From Frisingicoccus sp900753685 (GTDB lineage Bacteria; Bacillota; Clostridia; Lachnospirales; Lachnospiraceae): a stretch of DNA of 64,000 nt. Both the position numbers and the translations under genes were made by a program. The stretch spans positions 8,588 to 72,587 of the forward strand of contig CASEMA010000012.1 in assembly GCA_949289065.1 (NCBI GenBank), in the 5' to 3' direction. Shown piece after piece: positions 45,763 through 52,803 of the stretch. The stretch's first letter is position 1, and every line of letters starts with the position of its first letter. The notes under the pieces were generated by a model. It was not told the origin of the DNA and did not search any database. It was given only the letters and a program-made list of their open reading frames with translations.

Positions 45763-45938
45763 ACTATATAAAGCAGCCGATGAAAATACAGTATTTATTC
45801 AAATGTCTGGCCCGGGCCGGTAATACCAGAAGGATTGTAATATAATCGGCGGCATATTTTCCAATATGTATAGCCGATTTATCATCGCCTGCTCTATATC
45901 TTATGTGATTTTTGGAGTTTGGTGACTCTCACTGTTCC
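45763..45938. other. Non-coding stretch with large hairpin after spoIIQ
   Basis: About 176 bp without a convincing gene, part of a 301-bp gap. It contains a hairpin at 45845-45878 (outer arms ATCGGC/GCCGAT, inner CATATT/AATATG around a 4-base loop, with a small internal loop) and a GGCCCGGGCC palindrome upstream of the terminator. It may be a long structured 3' UTR of spoIIQ or a small RNA; I have no family for it. Confidence 0.45.
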
Positions 45939-46640
45939 CTATTTTTCCAGATAATCCTGCGGGTTGACCGGCGTATTATCCTTTGTCATTCCAAAATAAA
46001 GGTGGCTTCCCTCTTCCGTAAAATATTTTGTCGGCTGGGCCACATTGCCAATGGCCTGCCCTTTGACAACCGCATCGCCCTCCTTGACGTTAACATCCTT
46101 CATCTGACCGTAAACCGCTTTATAACCATTGCCCATATCTACCGTCACCGTTGTGCCGTTCACACTATCCTCAGTAATGGTTTCCACTGTTCCGCCAAAG
46201 CCAGCAACAACCTCCTGATTTACGTCCGCCTTAATAAGCAGGGCCGGATTGCATTTGTACTGATCCAGTGTTTCAAAATAGATTGTTTTATCCGGAGAAA
46301 ATTCCTTAAGAATCTCTCCCTGTACCGGCCATACCATCTTTGTGTCTTCACCAAAGGTTTCCGCTACGGCGGCGTTCGCCGCTTCCGCTGCCGCCACAGA
46401 TTCTGCTACCGCATTTTCAATATCTGATGTATTTCCCGCTACCTCAGCCGCGCTTTCCTCGAAAGCCTTCGGAGCCTCCTCCGCCTGACTAAATTCCGCG
46501 GCTTTTTCTGCCGCCGCTTTATCTTTCATTCCGGACCGGTATCCGGCCACTCCGGAAATTCCCAGAACAACGACCAAGGCCGCTGTCAGCACCATGTAAA
46601 ATCCATTCTTTTTCCAATAATTTTTAAAATTTTCTTTCAC
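45939..46640 (-). CDS. spoIIQ: SpoIIQ-like degenerate M23 (LytM) protein
   Basis: 233 residues: one N-terminal membrane helix (about 13-35), an Ala/Glu-rich linker, and a C-terminal LytM domain (about 105-230). The zinc-ligand positions look lost: the region where H-x3-D is expected reads YKCNPALLIKAD, and the usual HLH motif is HLYFG. Bacillus SpoIIQ is a similarly inactive forespore membrane protein that builds the channel to the mother cell with SpoIIIAH. It follows a SpoIID homologue by 43 bp and has a sigma-F-like promoter. Some clostridial SpoIIQ proteins keep the zinc site; this one appears not to. Confidence 0.82.
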   Translation of the reverse strand: MKENFKNYWKKNGFYMVLTAALVVVLGISGVAGYRSGMKDKAAAEKAAEFSQAEEAPKAFEESAAEVAGNTSDIENAVAESVAAAEAANAAVAETFGEDTKMVWPVQGEILKEFSPDKTIYFETLDQYKCNPALLIKADVNQEVVAGFGGTVETITEDSVNGTTVTVDMGNGYKAVYGQMKDVNVKEGDAVVKGQAIGNVAQPTKYFTEEGSHLYFGMTKDNTPVNPQDYLEK

Positions 46641-46660
46641 CTGTTATCACCTCGTAGCTA

Positions 46661-46689
46661 TAGTTTGGCCAAAAGACCTGACTTTATAC
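46661..46689 (-). promoter_or_regulatory. Candidate sigma-F (forespore) promoter of spoIIQ
   Basis: Minus strand GTATA (46689-46685), a 14-bp spacer, then GGCCAAACTA (46670-46661). The -10 matches the sigma-F pattern GGnnAnAnTR at every fixed position and the -35 fits GYATA; the spacer is one or two bases shorter than usual. It overlaps the spoIID stop and lies about 21 bp before the spoIIQ start. Bacillus spoIIQ is a sigma-F gene. Confidence 0.55.
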
Positions 46690-47589
46690 ACTCGTTCCCG
46701 GAAAATACCAGGAAATAATTTCTTCCCAGCTTTTCCCTTCTCCCGCCATGGCATCTGCGCCGTAAATACTTAAGCCCACGCCATGGCCCCGACCATAACA
46801 GGTGAATTCAATGCCATCGTTTTTTACCGTATAATCAAAACAGGCCGACGGGAGACCCAGGCGGCAGCGCAGCTCCTCACCGGAATAGGTCTGACCGCCA
46901 ATCTCTATCTGGAGAATATAGCCGGCCCCATCCTTTTCTACGATCTGAACCATGCTCTCTGACAACTGGCTCCAGTTATTTTCCGTGCCGTCCGCCTCTG
47001 CCAGCTCCCGAATGATTTTTTTACGGGTGAGAAATATTTTTTCCATATAATCTGATGAGCCTTTATCCCATATACTATCCACACTGACCAGATAGGGGAG
47101 TTCTCCGCTCCATACATCGGAAAAATTCCGCGTTTTTCCGTTTGTCACCCCACAATATAAAGGCAGTATCGGTTGACCATCGTACAGTATCTTACATCCT
47201 TCGGTTTCCGCTACTGCTTTTCTTAGCTTTTCCTCATCCATACCTTTCGCCAGCCGCTCCTGGGCTGACAGCCACGGCTGACCAAGCTGGCGGCTTTCCG
47301 GCGGCCGGCCGCCGGCCGACATATAAGCTATGTAGGTTCTTAAAATAACAGCCATGACCTTCATCGTCTCTTCATTCGCATCCGGCTCTAACACAGCCGC
47401 CAGGACACCGACCGCATATTCATCAAAGCCGACCACCCGATCCATCCCGAATTCCTTCATATGAACAGTAAGGCCCTCGGCGGACTGCTGCCAATCTGCC
47501 GAGGGCCTGTAATTCTGATAAATCTGCGTTCCCATGCAGGGAATCGCCAATAAACATCCTATAAAAAGCCAGACGAGCCGTTTCCTCAT
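46684..47589 (-). CDS. spoIID: Stage II sporulation protein D-like protein
   Basis: 301 residues with an N-terminal signal-anchor helix. SpoIID domain features: GFDEYAVGVLAAVLEP, MAVILRTYIAYM, and the C-terminal GRGHGVGLSIYGADAMA. SpoIID is a lytic transglycosylase that degrades septal peptidoglycan during engulfment. By position, the catalytic Glu expected a few residues after VGVLA seems to be Val66, with Glu68 nearby; this alignment is from memory. A paralogue with another role in spore or wall biology is possible. It is followed by spoIIQ, a common pairing. Confidence 0.88.
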   Translation of the reverse strand: MRKRLVWLFIGCLLAIPCMGTQIYQNYRPSADWQQSAEGLTVHMKEFGMDRVVGFDEYAVGVLAAVLEPDANEETMKVMAVILRTYIAYMSAGGRPPESRQLGQPWLSAQERLAKGMDEEKLRKAVAETEGCKILYDGQPILPLYCGVTNGKTRNFSDVWSGELPYLVSVDSIWDKGSSDYMEKIFLTRKKIIRELAEADGTENNWSQLSESMVQIVEKDGAGYILQIEIGGQTYSGEELRCRLGLPSACFDYTVKNDGIEFTCYGRGHGVGLSIYGADAMAGEGKSWEEIISWYFPGTSV

Positions 47590-47657
47590 TTTAAAGTCCC
47601 CGACCTTCCTATGGTCTCCCTATAGAATATTCCCACATATATTAAATGTGCCTGTCC

Positions 47658-48851
47658 TTATTTTGTTAAAGCCACTGTGTCTCTTGCGATCATCAGCTCT
47701 TCGTTTGTCGGAACAACAAATACTTTAACTTTGGAATCCGGTGTGGAAATTTCGATTTCCTCGCCGCGTTTTCCGTTAGCTTCCGCATCAATTGTAATTC
47801 CAAGATATCCGAGGTAATCACAAACACCCTGGCGTGTTGTTCCGCTGTTTTCACCGACACCGGCTGTAAATACGATAACGTCAACACCGTTCATGGCAGC
47901 TGCATAACCGCCGATGAATTTAGCTACCTGGTATTTGAAAGCGTTCAGAGCATGAGCACAGCGTTCATTGCCGGCGTCTGCCGCTTCTTCAACATCACGG
48001 AAATCGCTGCTTACGCCGCTGATACCGAGAACACCGGATTTTTTATTTAAAATATCTGTTACCTGATAAACATCCAAATCATGTTTCTGAGCATAGAACT
48101 CAAGGATGGACGGATCGATATCGCCGCAGCGTGTTCCCATGATAAGACCAGCCAATGGTGTAAGTCCCATCGTTGTATCTACACATTTGCCCTGATTTAC
48201 AGCACAGATACTGGAACCGTTGCCCAGATGGCAAACGATGGTTTTTAACTCTTCCGGTTTCTTTCCAAGAATCTGAGCTACGCGTTTGGAAACATAGCTG
48301 TGGGATGTTCCGTGGAAACCGTAACGACGAATCTTGTCTTCTGTGTATGCTTCGTATGGCAGACCATAGAGGTAAGCTTTCGGAGGCATCGTCTGATGGA
48401 AAGCTGTGTCAAATACAGCAACCTGAGGTACGCCCGGCATTAACTCTTTACATACGCTGATACCTAAAAGGTTTGCCGGGTTGTGAAGCGGTGCAAGATT
48501 GCTGCACTCTTCGATCGCTTTCATAACTTCATCCGTAACAACAACGGAAGAAGCAAATTTCTCACCGCCATGGACAACGCGATGACCTACGGCATGAATC
48601 TCAGAAAGGGATTTTACAACGCCGTTTGTCTCGTCTGTCAGACAGCTAAGAACAAGCTTGATAGCGTTTGTGTGATCCGGCATCGGAGATTCGATGGTGA
48701 TTTTGTCCTTTCCTGCGGGTGTATATACGATTCTGCTGCCATCAATTCCGATACGTTCGCACAGTCCCTTTGCAAGTACGTCCTCGGTGTCAGACTGAAT
48801 TAACTGGAATTTTAATGAAGAACTTCCACAATTGATTACTAAAACATTCAT
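47658..48851 (-). CDS. ackA: Acetate kinase
   Basis: 397 residues of the ASKHA fold. It makes ATP and acetate from acetyl phosphate, the last step of acetate fermentation. N terminus MNVLVINCGSSSLKFQL, ADP/phosphate loops VAVFDTAFHQTMP and IVCHLGNGSSICAV, then DTTMGLTPLAGLIMGTRCGD and FTAGVGENSG with the adenosine-binding region. TGGGAGGAAAAAAT lies before the ATG. No pta is adjacent: the next gene is divergent. Confidence 0.97.
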   Translation of the reverse strand: MNVLVINCGSSSLKFQLIQSDTEDVLAKGLCERIGIDGSRIVYTPAGKDKITIESPMPDHTNAIKLVLSCLTDETNGVVKSLSEIHAVGHRVVHGGEKFASSVVVTDEVMKAIEECSNLAPLHNPANLLGISVCKELMPGVPQVAVFDTAFHQTMPPKAYLYGLPYEAYTEDKIRRYGFHGTSHSYVSKRVAQILGKKPEELKTIVCHLGNGSSICAVNQGKCVDTTMGLTPLAGLIMGTRCGDIDPSILEFYAQKHDLDVYQVTDILNKKSGVLGISGVSSDFRDVEEAADAGNERCAHALNAFKYQVAKFIGGYAAAMNGVDVIVFTAGVGENSGTTRQGVCDYLGYLGITIDAEANGKRGEEIEISTPDSKVKVFVVPTNEELMIARDTVALTK

Positions 48852-48898
48852 TATTTTTTCCTCCCATAAAATTATATCCTTATTTTAACATATTTTTT

Positions 48899-48927
48899 TT
48901 AACTGACCAGCCCATTTATGGTATAAT
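48899..48927 (+). promoter_or_regulatory. Extended -10 promoter of the sortase gene
   Basis: TTAACT (48899-48904), 17-bp spacer ending TGG, then TATAAT (48922-48927). The TGn extension and perfect -10 make it credible; the leader before the ribosome site would be only a few bases. Confidence 0.6.
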
Positions 48928-48948
48928 TTTCAAAAAGGAGGTCATGTC

Positions 48949-49713
48949 TTGAAAAAAATGCAAATGTTCATCTTCATTATTGCCCTGATATGCTTTTTAG
49001 GCAGCGCCGGCTACCTCGGCAAGTACTTTTGGGAACGTCATGTCTCGGCAGAAAACATGAATGATGTCAAATCGCTTCTCGTTGAAGAAACTCCGATTTC
49101 TGGTGAAACCACAGCAGAATCAGACAGTAACGAAATTCTTCCCCGATACGCCCGTCTTTACGAAGAAAATCCGGATTTTGCCGGATGGATTCAGATTCCG
49201 GATACGACCATTGATTATCCGGTCATGTACGTTGAAGGGGATAATGATGCCTATCTGCATTCTAGTTTTAATAAAGAATATGATGCGGCCGGCGTTCCCT
49301 TCATTGACGGTTATTGTTCTCTGGAGCCGGTCAGTGATAACCTGATCATCTACGGACACCATATGAACGATAACAGTATGTTTCAGCCATTGATGAATTA
49401 TAAGGATGCAGATTATTTCGAAGCTCATAAAACGATCAACTTTGATATGCTCCGGGAGAAAGGAACCTATACTGTCGTTGCCGTCATTCTTTCCAGAGCT
49501 CTGTCCGAGTATGAAGAAGGCTTCCGGTATTATGGTCATACGTCCTTTGCCAATGAAGAAGACTTTAACGACTATATGAACAATATCCGGCAGCTATCCC
49601 TCTATGATACCGGAGAGAACGCCGTTTACGGCGATCGACTCATTACCCTGTCCACCTGTGAATACAGTCAGGAGGACGGACGTCTGGCGGTCATTGCCAA
49701 AAAGATTAATTGA
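48949..49713 (+). CDS. srtB: Class B sortase
   Basis: 254 residues. An N-terminal signal-anchor helix precedes the sortase domain (about 65-254), with catalytic His137 in IIYGHHM, Cys237 in TLSTCEY, and Arg245 in GRLAVI. The spacing and TLSTC motif fit class B, which anchors a few surface proteins or pilin-like subunits to the wall. The TTG start at 48949 has GGAGG seven bases upstream; the nearby ATG in another frame opens only a two-codon frame. No sorting-signal substrate is adjacent. Confidence 0.93.
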   Translation: MKKMQMFIFIIALICFLGSAGYLGKYFWERHVSAENMNDVKSLLVEETPISGETTAESDSNEILPRYARLYEENPDFAGWIQIPDTTIDYPVMYVEGDNDAYLHSSFNKEYDAAGVPFIDGYCSLEPVSDNLIIYGHHMNDNSMFQPLMNYKDADYFEAHKTINFDMLREKGTYTVVAVILSRALSEYEEGFRYYGHTSFANEEDFNDYMNNIRQLSLYDTGENAVYGDRLITLSTCEYSQEDGRLAVIAKKIN

Positions 49714-49758
49714 TAAATACTCCGCATTCATATATATTCATGTAAAGGAGAAACTTCT

Positions 49759-50343
49759 ATGGGATTATTTGAATTATTCTTTATCGGCGTCGGCCTGTCC
49801 ATGGACGCTTTCGCCGTCTCCATCTGCAAGGGCCTGAACATGCGCCGTATGAACTACCGCCAGGCCGGCGTCATCGCTTTATTTTTCGGCGTCTTTCAGG
49901 CTCTCATGCCAACCATCGGCTGGCTTCTTGGAAAGCAATTTGAAAGCTACATAACACATATTGATCATTGGATCGCTTTCCTGCTTCTCGGCTTCATCGG
50001 CGTCAATATGCTCCGCGAGGCTCTCGGTGAAGATGAGAGTCCTGACTCCGAGAGTTCTCAGGAAAGCTCCAAGTCAAATCTGGATTTAAAGGAACTCTTC
50101 ATGCTGGCCGTCGCCACCAGCATCGACGCGCTGGCCGTCGGTATTACCTTCGCCTTTCTCCAGGTGAAAATTCTTCCCGCCGTCTGTCTCATCGGCGCCA
50201 CCACATTTGTCATTTCCTTTGGCGGCGTCGGCATCGGTCATCAATTTGGACGCCGCTATGAAAAAAAGGCAGAAATTGCCGGAGGCGTTATCTTAATACT
50301 TATCGGCTCAAAAATCCTACTTGAACATCTGGGAATCCTTTAA
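49759..50343 (+). CDS. mntP: MntP-family manganese efflux pump
   Basis: 194 residues with six membrane helices in two related halves. Each half has its motif: GLSMDAFAVSICKG (Asp16) and TSIDALAVGI (Asp123), the conserved aspartates of MntP/YebN. A Ser/Glu-rich cytoplasmic loop lies between helices 3 and 4. It exports Mn(II). AAAGGAG precedes the ATG; it follows srtB by 45 bp on the same strand and may be co-transcribed. No yybP-ykoY riboswitch fits in that gap. Confidence 0.9.
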   Translation: MGLFELFFIGVGLSMDAFAVSICKGLNMRRMNYRQAGVIALFFGVFQALMPTIGWLLGKQFESYITHIDHWIAFLLLGFIGVNMLREALGEDESPDSESSQESSKSNLDLKELFMLAVATSIDALAVGITFAFLQVKILPAVCLIGATTFVISFGGVGIGHQFGRRYEKKAEIAGGVILILIGSKILLEHLGIL

Positions 50344-50369
50344 GTCCGTCATTCTGTCAGACTTTCTTA

Positions 50370-50407
50370 CGCCGTTTCGCCGGTTTTATCATCCCGGTGA
50401 AACGGCG
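50370..50407. terminator. Strong hairpin between mntP and the Dus gene
   Basis: Stem CGCCGTTTCGCCGG / CCGGTGAAACGGCG (14 bp, one G-U type pair) with a 10-base loop. Neither side has a clear T run, but it sits between convergent stops and is very stable. Confidence 0.65.
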
Positions 50408-50439
50408 TGAACAGAATTTATTTCCCACTATGTCCTCTC

Positions 50440-51405
50440 CTAATCATTTGGCTTAAAACCTGCGCCGTCAATAAGCTCTTCTATTTCAAAAAGTTCGTTT
50501 ATAATTTCATGATATTTTTTCAGGCTCTGGGCCTTTCGTATCTTCTTGCCATATTTTTTTCCATTGGTAAACTGACAGATCATATAATTCCAGAATTCTT
50601 TCATTTTATAAAGCAATGGGACCTCGCCGGAAAGCATTACTTCATATTCGCTGTAAACCCTGTCATGAAACGCCCGGAGCCGCGCCTTGTCCACCGCTTT
50701 CCCCTCTCCAAGTATCCTGTCAATCAATGCCGGAGCGGCGACAAGCCCCCGACCCAGCATAACCGATGTCACTTCCGGAAATCGACGGCAGAAGGCTTCA
50801 TAATCTGATACGGTAAAAATATTGCCGTTGTAGCATACCGGACAGCGACTTTTTTCAAATCCCAGACGGAACATGTCCAGATTCGGAGTTCCCCGGTAAA
50901 AGTCCTCCCGGGTCCGCGGATGAATAATTAATTCTTCCAGGGGATACTGATTATAAATATCCAGCAGAGCCTCAAATTCCTCCGGTCTTTCCTTTCCCAG
51001 GCGGGTTTTTATGGAAATCTTTACCTCGGCTGTGTTATATATCTCTTCCAGAAAGATATTTAGTTCTTCCCGAAAGGCAAGAAAACCGGAACCCCGGCCT
51101 TTGCCGACAACCGTCCCCGACGGACAGCCGAGATTTAAATTAATCTCATCATATCCCATTTCTATCAGCTGCTTTTCCGTATAAATAAATTCATCGGCCC
51201 GGTTTGTCAAAATCTGAGGTATGATTTTCGGCCCCCGGTTATTTTCCGGCAACACATCTTTCAAAGCCTTTGACGTCCGGCGGCTTTTTATCCCCGGCGT
51301 AATAAAAGGCGTAAAGTATTTATCTGCGGGATGAAAAAAATCATAATGGGCATTACGGAAAACATATCCGGTAATGCCCTCTAATGGCGCCATATAAAAT
51401 TTCAT
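50440..51405 (-). CDS. tRNA-dihydrouridine synthase family protein
   Basis: 321-residue TIM-barrel flavoprotein. It begins MKFYMAPLEGITGYVFRNA. Dus motifs are visible: INLNLGCPSGTVVGKGRGSGF with the catalytic Cys, ISIKTRLG, LIIHPRTREDFYRG, and CYNGNIFT followed by SVMLGRGLVA. It would reduce uridines in tRNA with FMN and NADPH. It is the last gene of the ABC-transporter operon, 13 bp after the aldo/keto reductase gene. Confidence 0.93.
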   Translation of the reverse strand: MKFYMAPLEGITGYVFRNAHYDFFHPADKYFTPFITPGIKSRRTSKALKDVLPENNRGPKIIPQILTNRADEFIYTEKQLIEMGYDEINLNLGCPSGTVVGKGRGSGFLAFREELNIFLEEIYNTAEVKISIKTRLGKERPEEFEALLDIYNQYPLEELIIHPRTREDFYRGTPNLDMFRLGFEKSRCPVCYNGNIFTVSDYEAFCRRFPEVTSVMLGRGLVAAPALIDRILGEGKAVDKARLRAFHDRVYSEYEVMLSGEVPLLYKMKEFWNYMICQFTNGKKYGKKIRKAQSLKKYHEIINELFEIEELIDGAGFKPND

Positions 51406-51418
51406 TTCAGCTCACTCA

Positions 51419-52237
51419 TTAAAAATCAAAGGTATCTGGCGACGGTCCAAAGCGCTCATCTTTGTTCAGGCCATCCATTTTCGCCATGTCTTCGGGTTTC
51501 AATTGAAAGTCAAAGATCCTGCTGTTTGCGATGATCCGCTCCCGATGTACGGATTTCGGAATAACGATGATTCCGCTCTGAATCTCCCATCGCAGAATGA
51601 TCTGGGCCGGTGTCCGTCCATACTCTGCCGCCAGTTTCTGAATCACCGGCTCCTCGAACACTCTGGTTCGTCCCAACGGAGCCCAGGCAGTCACACGAAT
51701 TCCCTGTTGCCGGCAGTAATCTCTCACCGGCTCCTGACTCAAATAAAGGTGACACTCAATCTGATTGACCGCCGGCACAACCTCCGAATTTGCCATTAAA
51801 TCCTTCAGGTGGTTTATTTGAAAATTGCTGACTCCAATGGCCTTTGCCTTCCCCTCCGAATACAATTCCTCCAAAATCTTCCAGGATGGCACATAACATC
51901 CGGCCACCGGCCAGTGCAGTAAATATAAATCCACATAATCCATACCGAGAGCTTCAAGACTCCGCACCATGGCTTCCCGCTGAACGCCGGCACGCATATC
52001 GTCATTCCACAGCTTCGTCGTCACGAAGACATCCTTCCGCTCAATACCGCTTTCCCGAATCGCTTCCCCGACTTCTTTTTCATTACCGTAAAATGAAGCC
52101 ACATCGATATGCCGGTATCCGGCCTCCAAAGCCGCCAGCACCGCTTCCTTCGTATGCTCGGCGCTTTTGTAAACGCCAAGCCCCAGGACCGGCATCCTGG
52201 TCCCATTATTTAACTCCAAGCTTTCATTTAAGCACAT
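51419..52237 (-). CDS. Aldo/keto reductase
   Basis: 272 residues of the NADPH-dependent AKR family (AKR5-like). Catalytic tetrad visible as Asp in RHIDVASFYGNE (with Tyr), Lys in VTTKLWND and His in YLLHWPVAG. The nucleotide-binding end is IVIPKSVHRERI, followed by EDMAKMDGL. Likely reduces small aldehydes such as methylglyoxal or 2,5-diketogluconate. The substrate is not determined. It follows the hydrolase gene by 22 bp in the same operon. Confidence 0.92.
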   Translation of the reverse strand: MCLNESLELNNGTRMPVLGLGVYKSAEHTKEAVLAALEAGYRHIDVASFYGNEKEVGEAIRESGIERKDVFVTTKLWNDDMRAGVQREAMVRSLEALGMDYVDLYLLHWPVAGCYVPSWKILEELYSEGKAKAIGVSNFQINHLKDLMANSEVVPAVNQIECHLYLSQEPVRDYCRQQGIRVTAWAPLGRTRVFEEPVIQKLAAEYGRTPAQIILRWEIQSGIIVIPKSVHRERIIANSRIFDFQLKPEDMAKMDGLNKDERFGPSPDTFDF

Positions 52238-52259
52238 TCATCAAATTCCTTTCTATTTG

Positions 52260-52790
52260 TCATTCATCAATATCAATCTGAAGAGATTTCATGGCCTCCA
52301 GCGCACAGCGATGGGCCTCCGGTGTGGAACCGGCACAGCAGGACGCGTCCACCCGAACCGGTGTATTCGGCATGGCTGTCCGAATGAGCGTCGCATTGGC
52401 CATAACACAAATATCCGTACAGAGACCGACAACAACAACCTCATCAATCGGGGCCATCCGGTCAATTCCCTGAAGGCAACCGGCCATCTGAATGGAACCA
52501 AAGGTCTCCTTGTCAAAAACGAGACTTCGGTTTGCTGTGACCAGCTCCTGAATATCCTCCTGGAACTTCCAGCCCTCCGTATCCCGGACACAATGCACCA
52601 CCGGCAATTTCTTTCCTTCCAGAGTATCCAGATAATCCTCATCATGGGTATCCCGTGTATAAACAACGGTACCCGGGAAATTTTTAATCTTCTCGATCAC
52701 CCTCGGCAGCACAGCCTGAGCCTCGGCAGATCCAAGGCTTCCGTCAATAAAATCCTTCTGCATATCTACAACAACAAGATATTTACTCAT
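52260..52790 (-). CDS. Isochorismatase-family cysteine hydrolase, nicotinamidase-like
   Basis: 176 residues. The catalytic triad appears as Asp9 in VVVDMQKDFI, Lys in the region after LPVVHC, and Cys in VVVGLCTDICVMA. A metal-binding DTHDEDY motif and VVHC are consistent with nicotinamidase, which turns nicotinamide into nicotinate for NAD salvage. Family members with other amide substrates are common, so nicotinamidase is a best guess. It lies 13 bp after the ABC permease gene. Confidence 0.88.
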   Translation of the reverse strand: MSKYLVVVDMQKDFIDGSLGSAEAQAVLPRVIEKIKNFPGTVVYTRDTHDEDYLDTLEGKKLPVVHCVRDTEGWKFQEDIQELVTANRSLVFDKETFGSIQMAGCLQGIDRMAPIDEVVVVGLCTDICVMANATLIRTAMPNTPVRVDASCCAGSTPEAHRCALEAMKSLQIDIDE

Positions 52791-52803
52791 GTCTCTTCCT
52801 CCA

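Noticed and set aside
47590..47657. Sigma-E promoter before spoIID
   Set aside because: A GAATATT -35-like box is present, but the -10 match is poor and the spacing is 12 bp.
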